Of a stretch of DNA of 64,000 bases, positions 11,749 through 22,956 are shown in pieces; the stretch's first letter is position 1; each line of letters starts with the position of its first letter. The notes below the pieces were generated by a model. The model was not told the DNA's origin and did not search any database. It saw nothing but the letters and a program-made list of their open reading frames with translations. Source of the stretch: Rhodocollybia butyracea (lineage: Eukaryota > Basidiomycota > Agaricomycetes > Agaricales > Omphalotaceae); contig JADNRY010000011.1 of assembly GCA_015501585.1 (NCBI GenBank), forward strand, positions 558,001 through 622,000, read 5' to 3'. Position numbers and translations under genes: made by a program.

Positions 11749-12490
11749 ATGCAAGAACCAACTGAAAGATCTCTTTCTCGTGGACGGCAGCTAGTGCGCA
11801 TTTCTGTTTTTACCCCTTTACATGCACTGACAATCAATTGCTTTGTAGATCAGTTCTGGTCGAGGTGGAATGGGAAACATGCATACTGCTAGTGTCGATT
11901 CCAGACCACAGACAGGTCCTGACGATTTATCCATCACCCGAGGCAGAGATCTCGCTATCAATCCAGACAGGGTATAATTGCATTTCTGTTCATCGCCGTA
12001 GCATCTAACAACATCTATATATATAGGTTTTATCAATAGGAAGAGGAGGAGCAGGTACATACAAACTTGAATGATATACTTTCTGCCTAACTTTTTCTAT
12101 TCAGGGAACATCCGTTCACCATCTTGTCATTCCCCTGTGACACCGCAAGCTATTGATCTCCGCCAACAAGAACTCTTGAAAGCCGAGGGCGGGGACCGTA
12201 CTCAGCTCGTTAGCTTCGGCCGAGGAGGACTAGGCAATATGGGGAGATCGCCCTCGAGAGGCGCACTGTTAAATCAGGAAAATTCAGAAATCACCGCAGT
12301 TCGTTCGAGGTCAGCTTCTCGTGATGCGCAACGTAGTACTAGCCAATCAAAAGAAAAGCCCTCGGGGGTTTCAGGGTTCCTACACAAAATCCTGCAGAAG
12401 CACGTCGAGGAAGAGCAGCCTCAGGCTGAACCAATTGCACCGTCGCCGCTCAAGTCCTCTATTGAATACTCATCGTCTGATCTTAAATGA
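11749..12490 (+). CDS. DUF3602 family protein (GRGGxGN repeats)
   Basis: A small protein assembled from four exons. Three copies of the diagnostic repeat are visible: SSGRGGMGNM, SIGRGGAGNI (split by an intron after about 12053) and SFGRGGLGNM, embedded in a Ser/Arg-rich, low-complexity chain that ends SIEYSSSDLK. This repeat is the hallmark of DUF3602, a fungal family of unknown function. The start at 11749 (MQEPTERSLSRGRQ) is the only in-frame ATG that reaches the first repeat through a good intron (11788-11847). An upstream block (STYGASRSGAS at 11611) also looks like the beginning of such a protein but lacks an ATG in frame, so a longer first exon cannot be excluded. Confidence 0.72.
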
Positions 12491-12996
12491 CTACGTACGG
12501 TTAAACCTCGATGTTGTCGATTTATCATTATTCTGGTTGCGGTCGTTCATTTTAGCAGTACATGCTATTCGAAAGCAGTTCGATTCAATTCAAAATACAT
12601 TATTGACATTTATGATAAGTAGGAAATGGCTACAAAAACTTTTTATAAAGGCACAACAACACTAAATGCCTTGGCGTAAGTAGCATAGATGAAAAGACAG
12701 ATCGAAAAGTATGTAGGTAGAAGATGGGAGCAGATGAACGGGCAACAAAATAAATAGAGTGGGGGGAGGATGAAGTGTAGCGCCGGAAGGTATCAGTATA
12801 GACCCAATAAGACCCAATAGCGTACAACAAGAGTGAAGGGAGGTTCATATTTTCGCAGGTACAAAGACAGACGAGAAGGAGTATACAAGCATAAAACGCT
12901 TCAGTTAAGAGTGCCATTTTTAATCAAAGTCAAACCATCTCGAAAGAGCATCAGTGCCGTAGGAAGAAAGTAAACACTAGACAACATACCTAACCA
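12491..12996. other. Intergenic, convergent 3' ends
   Basis: Between the 3' ends of the DUF3602 gene and the homeodomain gene. AT-rich with TATTGAC and AATACA-type polyadenylation-like sequence; short open frames on both strands lack any family signature. I see no gene. Confidence 0.5.
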
Positions 12997-14598
12997 TTAC
13001 TGCACAACTTGTTGGTGGAAGGTAAGTAAGAGGAGAGCATCCTCAACTTTGATTCCATTTTTGGGTGAAATTTTGTCCATCTCCGCGACAGTAGCTGATT
13101 CTAACGCGGCGAGCGTGAGGTTATTCAGGTTCATCTGGGATACAGGCGACCTGGTGAGTGGTGGAGGTGGCGACCGGGATGATACAGAGCTGGGAGTAAC
13201 AGCTTCTTCATACTCATCGTCGCTACCTGCGTCCGAAACGGATCCACTATGAAGTGGGGCTTTCTCATCGTACATCACAAGATCGTCGTTGGTCCACATA
13301 GATGATGTCGGGGATCCAGAGCGTGAGGGATCATTATAGTACGCATCTCTTTCATGATAGTCGGCATCATCTTCCATGTCGTCGTCGTCGTCGCTGCCAG
13401 CTTTTTTGGCGCGCTTACGAGTGGTTTGGCGTAGATTTCGGAACCAGTTGGTAACCTTCCCGAGATCCCTAAGAAATGACGAAAGGTAAAATGAGATCAT
13501 GGATATATTACGACTGTGATGAGAAAATAATTGACTTACATGCCAACCTGAAGCGCCAGTGCTGTTCGTTCCTCGATAGATGGATGTGCTGTTTTGAGGT
13601 ACAGATCCTTGAGAGCATCCAGTTGATAAGGCTCAGGCCTCGTACGTCGAGGCCTGGTGCTGAGGCTCTCGTAGGGCGTCGCACTGCGACGTCGGTTAGT
13701 TCGACGTGACGAGACCGACGAGTCAGGGGAAAGACTACGGCGGCCACGAACGGGCATTGCAGGAAGGGAAGGATGAGAACTTGCAGGAGGCAAGTTGAGT
13801 GATGGATGATGTGTGGGCGGTGGGAACGCAGAGTATTTCCGAGTTTCAAAGGAATACTCGGAAGCTGCCGTAAAGTCGGAATCGCCTTCATGCCTTTTTT
13901 TGAGGATGCTGCGTTGATTTTGGAACCAGGTAGTTATGCTTTGATAACGCCTATTAACGGAAGATATTGATGAGTATGGACATAACATCAAATGAGAGAT
14001 GGTTACTTGCATTCCAATATGATCTGCCAAGGCCTGCTTTTCTTCGGTAGAGGGTAGTGGATTTGCGTTGAAGAGCTTCTTGAGCTGTTCGACTTGGTCT
14101 GCAGAAGGTCGTATACGAGATCGACGGTTCATGCTGTCTTGATCCTCTTGTGTGTTGTCAAGGGCAGGATAAAATGCAGGACTAGCATCTTTATGGTGCT
14201 CATTAGAAGAAAGCGACCGGGAGGAAAGTTCCGCAGGAAGATATTCTTCGTCGAGTTCGTCCAATTCTGCTGGAACACACGAAGAAGTTGAAGGATTTAT
14301 AGTATTATCATAATGGGCTGGAGATCGAGTCAAAGTGCGTTTCTTTGAGCTGGCCCGTTTATTTTGAAACCAGGAATTGACAGTCTTTGTCTCCCTAAGA
14401 GGTTTGATAAGCTTAAATCAAATGCAAAGAGATAAGGAAAAGAACGAACATTCCAAGACGCTCTGCTAATTGCGTCCTGAGATCAAGAGCCGGATGCTCG
14501 TCTCTTTCATACAGCTCATTCAGGGCTTTGATCTGAGCTTGTGAATGGCGAGTTCGTGGTTTCTTTTGCCCAGCGGACAGATGGCCAGCTGGAGGCAT
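12997..14598 (-). CDS. Transcription factor with three homeodomains
   Basis: Spliced product of about 470 residues with three separate homeodomains. HD1 (residues about 12-70) ends in NSWFQNKRASSKKR; HD2 (about 135-195) in TTWFQNQRSILKKR; HD3 (about 270-330) in TNWFRNLRQTTRKR. Each keeps Trp48, Phe49, Asn51 and Arg53 of the recognition helix, so all three could bind DNA. The tail is acidic (GSDDDDDMEDDADY) and Ser/Pro-rich. Each homeodomain is interrupted by one intron at the same place, inside the Met codon before the recognition helix (introns 14395-14449, 13951-14010, 13469-13539, all phase 2). The middle intron has a GC donor (gcaagt). Likely nuclear regulator; target unknown. Start at 14598 is the only ATG ahead of HD1. 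Confidence 0.9.
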
Positions 14599-15083
14599 TG
14601 TCGACGCTTGTAGCGACGATATTAAGTGACAGTGAAAGAAAATAAAAAGGGAAGAGGCAACTAAAGAAGAAGTGCTTTATAATGTCTCATTGATGGCATT
14701 CAATTTTAGAGCAATTTAGAGCGCTTGTGGGAAAAAAAGTATAATTTTCCAAATTTCTTGTGTCCGTTTTTGGAAATTGTAAAGCTGTACAGGCCCAAAT
14801 CTGTCTCTAAAGACTGGAGAGTTAGAAATGCCTGTCTAAACTCTTGAAGCTTCATCCAAGTGTATTAGTATATTCTCCGCTTCCAAATTAGGTTATACAT
14901 CTTTCGTTATGACATCCAGAATTTTCTATCAAAGCTGTGGTAGTAGCACCAGCATATAATTAACATTTACCCTCGTGCAGCGGATGAGTACAACCAGTAA
15001 TCTACTTGTATCGTACGATTCCGAATAAGGGAGTCTATGGGTATGTTCTTCAAAACATTATAATGTGATAACATTCAACAAAT
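14599..15083. other. Intergenic: homeodomain-gene promoter and PANK 3' region
   Basis: AT-rich 485 bases. The part next to 14599 must carry the promoter of the minus-strand homeodomain gene. No other gene or repeat is seen. Confidence 0.5.
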
Positions 15084-16858
15084 TCAAGGTGACTTGGGCT
15101 CGGTGTCACCAATATTTCTTATCCAGGCTCCAATCGAACCTCTATTAACAGTCCGAATACCATGAGTAATGCATGAGTTCAAGCAGACGCGACCATACTC
15201 ACAGAAAACCCTCATGACGAAGGAACAGTGCACGTTTTGTCCCCTTGCTCCAGAAACGGATAGCATAGGAAAGCGTCGAGATGGTAGCTGCATGACCTAA
15301 AATCATAACAGCTCAAGTGAAACTGATTAGAACTGCCCCCAAAATCAACTTACCTCGGATGAAGCAGCCCCCAAAGTAAATGCGTTCCAAGTTGTATTTC
15401 TCCGCATTCATATACCTGTGAAGAAAACGTTGTGAGAACAACCTCGTGTGATGGGGCAGGTAAAAACCATACGCAATCTGGCCAATGTTGTTCGAGACTG
15501 CATACAGTAAACTCTTGCTGATATCTTCTGGGGAAAAAGTACCCTTTTCTTTACCCTTCTTAAAGACCTTTCCGAATGAACTGGCAATCATCGTTGATTT
15601 GAGCCCCAATTTACTATAATCTTGCCCATAAATATCACCGACAAGCATGTCGACGGTCGCATTATCGCCTTGCTCTGACAGTTTTAACATTTCTGTGAAA
15701 ACTGTTAATCGATGGAGAAGTCACTACATTCAGCTGACATACCATCGAAAGAAGTAGCTGGAGTGAGAAGACTGAGTAATCCCCAGAGGGTTCCTCCGCC
15801 GAGGCTGGTTCCACTAACACGCTCAAACTGTCCATCCCCGTCAACCTTGATGATAGATACGCCAGAGCCGATGTTGACAAGCAAACAAGGGAGCTGAGGC
15901 GTTGGGTTGCTTTCGAACGTCACAGCAAACTGAGGGGGATTAGGGCTTGGCCTATCCATGGCTTCTGAGGGGCTAGAGAGTATAGGATGCGAGACAGACT
16001 GGATGAGTTCATCCGAGAAGTAGTATGCTTCGTCAGGAATAAGCGTTATAAATTTGAGCCCCTCGATCAGACATTCCATCTCGTCTTCACGCCTTACTTC
16101 CACACAAAGCGTGTCCTTGAACATCTCGTAGAATTTGTGGGCTCCGCCGCCGGTAGCCATTATCTTTACACCCTTTCGCATGTCTTCAATCGAAACTTCG
16201 TTCACTTTAGCTGACCGCTCGATAAGTGACTGGATAAACTCGACGCATTGGTGGATATTGTCTGTCTCGAATCGCTCGAAATTAAGCGAGCCTCCAGGAA
16301 AGTGCTGAGAAGTTTGACGACGAAGCATTGTTTCCCGCAACATATCTGTACTGAACGAGAATTCACCATCAATATGGTTCTGTGGATCCAATACAAGAGG
16401 GGTAAGAGCGCCATTGTGCCGCACATTGGAACTGGGAGGAGATGAGGGTATCGGGTTGTCGGCCGAAGGAGAAATAGATCGGGGTGTAAACAATTCTGGG
16501 GGACTCGTGGACCCTCTTGTTGCAGCGATAGAAGGCGAAGCTGGCGGTTCTGGTGACCTTGTGAAATAAACAACCTTTGCTAGAGATCCACCAACCTGTC
16601 AAATGGCCCAGTTGATGATGTGAAATCTTTAGTGAAAAATACAAGAACTCACGTCCACTGCAATATGGGACACTGGCTCAATGTGATTAGGAAAGTAGAT
16701 GCCTCTGCTATCTCTGGTCTAAAGGTGAAATTTAGAACTCGTATAAATAACAAGGACTGTCAGAACCGCACTTCAGGGGACTCTTCTTCGAGGATAATTG
16801 CTCCTCGCGTGTCAACCTGAATGACTTTGGGTATCGGAAGATAAACAGATGAAGACAT
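15084..16858 (-). CDS. Pantothenate kinase (eukaryotic type II)
   Basis: Phosphorylates pantothenate, the first and rate-setting step of coenzyme A synthesis. Splicing gives MSSSVYLPIPK..., a first exon; SHIAVDVGGSLAKVVYF, the ATP/phosphate-binding start of the type II fold; LNFERFET; VKIMATGGGAHKF; LLVNIGSGVSIIKV; GTSLGGGTLWGLL; YMNAEKYNLERIYFGGCFIRGH; and a C-terminal HEGYLGSIGAW. All are standard PanK II blocks. Between KVVYF and LNFERFET is a Ser/Pro-rich insert of about 75 residues (TPRSISPSADNPIPSSPP...) that breaks the usual spacing. Several short introns, for example 15315-15354 region and 16587-16652 region, join in frame. Start at 16858 gives the complete N-terminus. Confidence 0.92.
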
Positions 16859-17463
16859 TTTGGAAGAAAAGGCTGGACGGAATTAGGATTCTATCAACCG
16901 CCTGGGGTTTTCTTGTCGTAGTCCATGTCTTACGATTTTTCTAAGCGCCAACCCCAGCCGGGTCAGCGAACAGGTTACCCGGTCGTCTTACTCCGTTCCC
17001 GGCTGATGCTCTACTAGTTCTCAATAACTTACGAGCTATACAGGTGGGAATAGATTCAAGATCTTCGTGTAAATCATCCACAGACAAGTAATACCTGTGC
17101 GAAATTCAAACAACAGAGTACCAGCAGTCAGATTACACCGGTGATAAAGGAGAACCTCTCATGCGATTCCCATGCGAAACTCGGCACTACATTAAGGATA
17201 TATGGTAGCAACGCAAAAATCTACTAAACCATTGACGAAATGTAAACAGAGGAAGATTGAAGAAAGATCATACCAAGACATGTAGCATTACAATATGTGC
17301 ACAATATGCCAGGATGCAACGAAGAATTTGTTAAAATAGATGCGTAAGTGAAAGTAGATCCGATGGTCGCAATGAAAGGAAAAATATCGAAAACACAAAA
17401 CAACAATAATGATAAACGGGGTTCCAGAACCCAACTGCTATGCCACTGGGTCCATTACGTCGG
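16859..17463. other. Intergenic: PANK promoter and 3' region of next gene
   Basis: 605 bases. No TATA box, repeat or RNA gene recognised. The segment close to 16859 should hold the PANK promoter; the rest is likely 3' untranslated sequence of the minus-strand gene ending at 17464. Confidence 0.45.
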
Positions 17464-20400
17464 TTATTGGGAACTGACCGTGGTATACGGATACGAAAGG
17501 GTTTGTACCTGCATCTTCGGTGATACCATTTCGAATTGGGACGAGTCTATACTGGGACGAGCATCCGAATCACCATCGGATATCGACCTCGCACCTGAAT
17601 CCAAGCTCGAGCCCCGTGTCAAATCGATTTTCGACTTCAAAGCCGGCGGGGAATTATGCGAAGTCTGTGAAGACGGCGGACTATTCTGCGACTGGAAAGA
17701 TGAAGCGTCAGTCGCATTAGTAGATCTAGAATCGGTAGAGGACGTTGTCAGGTGAGATCTGGTACGAAGGTGTTCGGGAGGCGTCCGAGAGGAGAGAAAA
17801 TGTTCAGGAACTTTGGGACTTGGTGGGATGTCTGAAATGACGGAAGACCGATGAGATCCATTGCCACTCAGACTGGATGACCGTGGGTGGACTGTACTAT
17901 TCGATGAAGGGCGAGAAGTACTGCTTACGTCCGCCAGTTCACCGTCCTGTTGGGCCGCAGCTGCAGCCTTCCACTTGAGGATCGATTTCCTGACGTTAGC
18001 ATTAGTGCTAGAAGTGGTTCCTCCAGAATTGGCAGGTGACGGTGTCCTTGAAGTGGGTTGAACGTTAATGGTGCTCACGCTCAGCTTCCTTTGCGAGTTC
18101 CTTGGGACGGGCATGGGATAAGGGCTTTCTTGGTCAAAATGCATGCGATCTCCACTCTGGGATCTATGCAACCCTGCGTGCATTTGGGCAGCTATGATGG
18201 GCATTGGAGCCGGTCTCCCGTTTGTTGGATGTAACGGAATTGCGAGTTGTTCAGGAATATCAGGTATATAGAGTTCTTGCGAAGGTCTCGTCGGCCTGGC
18301 CGGTGCAGATGAACTTTGTGGCGGATTTTGTGGGGAGGGAGCGCGACCGGTGGGAAGAGACGGTGTGGGAGGGGTGTGTAAAGATCGACTGTCGTCGTAG
18401 GAGGGTCGTGGAGGGGGAAGTGGAGATTCAAGCACAGGTGTCGGAGGTCCATTTGATGACACCGAGTTCTTGTTGCTCTTTCTCCAAAGCTTCTTGATGC
18501 CTTTCATACTTATTACAGTTGTCCTCTTATCTTTAATCCCGTCTGCGGTGACTATAGATAAACTCGTAGGCGCAGGAACTTCGATGTTATCCTTTGTCGA
18601 ATCAGTGGAGAAGCGACTCGAAGCATCACTCGTTCGAGGAGGCGCCTCCCTTATGGTAGAATTGGACAACCCTGTGGACTGTCTTTGTTTACTATTTTGC
18701 GTCAAGTGGTCGCCGGACCCACCAACGGGCACATGGTCCCAAACCCTGATACTAGGACGCGACGTTCCAGTCTCTGGAGTGGAGGAGAATCTTCCAAACG
18801 GATCTGGGGACAAAGGGATGACGGGAGAATAAGAAGGCCTTGTGCCGGTACGGTTATTCAAAGCTGGATAAAAGTTGAGTTGTTCCTCCTCCTGTGCCTC
18901 TCTACGCCTCCGCATAGTTTCATCAGAAACTGTACTGTCGGAAGAGCCTTTGTGTGAGTCCCGGCGTTTGAATGCGCTAGGAGAGAAGTTCGAGACACCG
19001 TTTATCGCGAGTCGTGGTGGTGAAGGTGGTGAAGTATTCGACGATTCAGTACGGGATCCCCGTGAAAGTTGGGTTGTATCCTTGATTTCTTCAAAAGGAA
19101 CGGCAGGCCACTGAGCACGAAGCGGAGATGTGCTAGAGGTATTCGTATTCTGAAAGCCTGCCTGGTTTGGGGTTGGTGGTAAAACATCAGAGTTCATGAG
19201 AACTGGTGGTGAGCTTGATGGGACTCCTAAAAATGGTGATCCAGGCGGTTGTTGTACATCCTCGAGATCAATTTTGAGAGCACGGGGCGAAAGTTGCGCA
19301 AGATTCTGAGGAATGTGTCAGAGATAGAGAGGGAGGGAGAGAGGGGAACTATTCTGTGAAGTACTCACCCGTTCGATTTCATCGAGCTTGGCTTTAAGAA
19401 TTATTTGACTTCTTCTTCGGTCATGAGGGTCATCCGTCTGTTTAAGTAAGCGAAGCATTAGCGGGTAATGTAAATGCGGCCAGACAGAGTAGTGTAGCAA
19501 CACATGAAACTCACATCTCCCAGGTCCAAATCCAAATCATCATATACACCTCCAATTCTTTTCTCCGATTCTTGTGGACTTTTCAACTTGGGGTATCCCT
19601 CCCCAAACTCGCTGTCCACTTCTGAAAACTCTGTGACTTCTTCTTCGTAGCTTACGACAGTAGATGCACTCTTCAGATAAGGCAAGTGTGTGCCTTCACT
19701 GCTGCTGCTGCTGCTTGGCTCGTTGAGTAGGTTCGCAGAGTTAAGCGGACTTGATATTCTGAGTTCTTTGCTTGCTGCGTCACCGACAGGATGAAGGACT
19801 AGTGGAGGAGGGACGTGTTTGCGTGGTGGTGAGTTGAGGTGGCCAGGTAAAGTCTCGATTTCGGGATTGTTACCCATTTGAGCCATAATTTCAGAGATTT
19901 CTGCAGCGCCTTTAGTGAGTTCACCTTGTTCAAAGCCATCAGACTCATTATCATCATCGTCTCGTTGCTCGTCAGTTATGACAAGGTGGTTTCGTAGAGA
20001 GCCTTCAGTGTTTTCCCAAATATCGTCATTTGTCGCGAATGTAGGTGGAGACGGAACCATACCTGTTCCGGACGTGGATAACACCCTGGCGGTCTCATTC
20101 TCATCTCCAATATCTTCATCTTCGACATCCTCTTCGCTTTCATCATCATCAGAGAATTGTTCATGTTCGGCCTTGCCATTCACAGGAAAAAGCGATACCT
20201 GGCTACCAGCCTGTGCTCTGCCTTGTAGCTTTAGGCGCTTCAAGGGATCGCTGACAATGGTATCTGATTGTCCTGCTTTCGCCTTCTTTGCCCTCCGACG
20301 TTTAACCCAAGGCTCGTACCAGCTAGCTTTCCGCCTATCAATCTCGAACTCCACTTTGGCAAGTATTGGCATAAGTGATGGAGAGTTCAGTCCCGGTAAC

Positions 20401-21401
20401 GGAAGCGAGTTAGCACGAATTAAATTTGGGTCATCAGAGCTGTCGAAAGAGTTCGAATGCGAGGTGAGTGGAGTTTCAATGTCCCCTCTTTCCGATATCG
20501 GCGAACGACTTCGGGTAAAAGCAAGTGTAGATATGCTCGAGGTTGAAGGTGTGGATGGAGATGGATACGAAGTTAGAGCACTATCAGAAGCGCTGTTTAC
20601 TGGACTCGTTATGAATGGTTTCAGTGGAGACAGTGGTATTCCAGGCTCGTTTGAAAGAAACGGGGTAGACATTGGACTCGGGAATTCCGAAGGTGAAACT
20701 GGACCTGGCAGTCCGAGAGGGACTATTGCGGGAGGCATCTCTTCCCGCTCAGCTTTCCAAACCCTTGTCCAAAGATGCTTCCAAATTTCCTCAGATAACC
20801 TAGGACCAGGCTCGTCGTGTCCAACGTCGCCAGTTGGAGTGTTCTGGTCTGAGTTGACAATGTATAGAACAATACCTGATGTACTCGGCAGTGAATACTC
20901 TCTTGCTATGGCCCATAGCTGAGCCTGGAATGTTGGATGCAAGGGCACCAGTATTCCTCTCCTAAAATGAGAATGATAGCCTGATCCCGATATGACATTA
21001 TCCCGTAGCTGGGACTCATGAGGTAAGGAGATGGGTGGAACAACGTGAAGCAGGAATTTCGAAGTGTATGTGTAGGAGGTTCCATAATTTGCAACACTTC
21101 CGGAGGAAGAAGGTGTTGGAGAGCGCCTTAGCGAGGCATAAGTTTCACGAATTGAAGCATATGCATCTGGCGTAGTCAGTGAACTGGTCGAGAAAGAGGA
21201 AATCAAATAGGGACTTGACATCCTATCGATCCGATGGTGAACAGGAACCGGAGTGGGGACGCCTAATGCATTTGCCAACTTTGCTAATCTGTGAGGAGCT
21301 AATGGTGCTTTTGGTGGTCCCCACGTCGGTGACAACGAAGCCGTGGTCGCGGACGTCATTGTAGTATCCGAACTAGTGGACGTGTCGTTCGTTGAAGACA
21401 T
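17464..21401 (-). CDS. Very large Ser/Pro-rich conserved hypothetical protein
   Basis: Two long exons joined by a small middle exon (introns about 19449-19513 and 19312-19370) give roughly 1,270 residues. The N-terminal third contains an ordered-looking block (LLHVVPPISLPHES, HPTFQAQLWAIAREYSLPSTSGIVLYIV, EEIWKHLWTRVWKAE) that reads like a conserved domain; the remainder is low-complexity Ser/Pro/Thr with acidic runs (SDDDESEEDVEDED) and a basic patch (KKLWRKSNK). No enzymatic motif. I take the start at 21401 (MSSTNDTS) because the chain upstream, back to 21476, looks like leader sequence. The product is probably a scaffold or regulator; that is inference from disorder and basic/acidic composition only. 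Confidence 0.72.
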
Positions 21402-21909
21402 TGCTATAGAAGATATTGATATAACTTGAGAGAGATGAAATATTTTTTGCGCACCTACGCAGTCCTGTTCCTCCAAGCCTTATCCAACGCAAATTCGACA
21501 GAAAAAATGTGCCAAGACCCAATATGAGTCGTCGAGACTGAAGAAGTTGGTAAAGAGCGAAAAAGTTGGTCGTTAAATCAGCATGAGGAACGTGAAGGAA
21601 CAACACAAATTATGACAGGCCAACGGAAAGTTCACGTGGACTTTGATCTAAACATCCAGCGTTAAGGAGACGACCGTTGATGAGCGTCAACGGTCACCGA
21701 GACTCAAAGGTTTTAGCTAATAGCACCTGTTGAGGCATTGCTGTAAACTCCATTTAAGATTGTTTCAGCAAGACATCCATTGTGCCCGACATCCGGCAGG
21801 CTGTGTTCCGGGCATCCTATATGTACAGGGGAATTGCAAGAAAAAGAGATGCTATCAACTTGGTTATCATCATAAAACATATATAGGAACAAGTATTACT
21901 ATAGGACAA

Positions 21910-22165
21910 AAGACTTGAGCTGGCCGAAGAGCCTAACAGGAACGATCCACACTAGGTCCAGGCCACATCAGTGATTAGAACGAGTCAAAAGCACTTGCAA
22001 AAACAAGAGTTGAATGCCAAACGTCTGTTGCGGCAGATCCAGCCAGTCACATCGGGGACACGGAGTATGACAGAACTGCGTTAAAGGCAGTTGCTTTCCC
22101 CCCTATATTGTGTCTTCGGGAGCCTTGATCCCCATGGAACTCCTTGCAAGGACCGAAGTCCTCCT
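21910..22165 (-). pseudogene. Decayed partial copy of chitin synthase 3' end
   Basis: Colinear but gapped similarity with the 3' end of the functional gene just downstream on the map: gacttgagct / ggccgaagagcct / caggaacgatcc at 21912-21952 match 22948-22995; an acttgc-containing block at 21988-22010 matches about 23120-23135; and ggagccttgat...atggaactccttgca at 22118-22150 matches ggaggcttgat...atcgaactccttgca at 23350-23386. Deletions and stop codons destroy the frame. Same orientation as the parent, so it probably arose by local duplication. Confidence 0.68.
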
Positions 22166-22172
22166 AATATTC

Positions 22173-22200
22173 GTATCAGTAGGTATCAGTAGGTATCAGT
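22173..22200. repeat. 10-base tandem repeat (gtatcagtag, nearly 3 copies)
   Basis: gtatcagtag repeated twice and a third partial copy, immediately after the chitin synthase relic. Confidence 0.9.
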
Positions 22201-22907
22201 TTGTTACTTGTAGAATCAGGAGATGTTTACTACTGTCCATACTACTAGTAAAGCCGATCGCCGTCCACCATGAACGGGACCATAACCAACACAATCTGAT
22301 CTACACAGAATCATCCGTTCTTGATAAAAGCTATCCTTTTAATTTCTTGGTGATGGTCCAATTTCCGAACATGATTCTGAATATAGTCGGCACTTTGTGT
22401 CTCTCGATGTGAAGGTAAATCCACAGTCGTGTTCTGATAAGGAGACGATGTAGAGCCACCGTGACCGTGCCAAGTATCCAGAACCATATCAGGAATATCA
22501 AAGCTATATCTCAATCCTTTTAGACACTCTTTCAATGCCAGCGCGTGTTCTCATCCTACGTCAGTAATCTACTACTGCCGGTCTTCCAATCCAACTTACT
22601 ATGTCTTGCTGCAGTGAACGAATTCATTGCACCAAATAATCCGTTTCATATCATCCTATCGTTTATGATGTTTAGAAACAGTTCTATTAAAGTCAGAGCC
22701 AAACGACACTGGGTTTATGTGTAGTATTTGACTGATCCAACTCCATTTCAGCACGACAGTCTTACTCGTTTTCATACATCTAACCTTGCGAGGGTATATA
22801 ATACTACACGGAATAAATTGAGAAATAAAAATCAAACATCAACTGCTAAAATCGCGGATCCCAGCACTCAAAAGACGGAGAATAAATTCTACTACTAGTC
22901 CATCGAA

Positions 22908-22928
22908 CCGAACGAACGAACGAACGAA
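22908..22928. repeat. CGAA microsatellite
   Basis: Five or so CGAA units followed by an A run, in the probable 3' untranslated region of the chitin synthase. Confidence 0.9.
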
Positions 22929-22956
22929 AAAAAATGTCGGCGCGAAAGACTCGAGC

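Larger units (their letters stand above)
21402..22956. other. Intergenic region with chitin synthase relic and short repeats
   Basis: No intact gene in 1.55 kb. It holds a decayed copy of the 3' end of the neighbouring chitin synthase (21910-22165), a three-fold 10-base repeat (22173-22200) and a CGAA run (22908-22928). Open frames here are short and without family signatures. Confidence 0.6.

Noticed and set aside
19915..20922. 335-codon plus-strand frame
   Set aside because: Antisense to the long exon of the Ser/Pro-rich gene; Ser-rich composition is the reverse of its codons.
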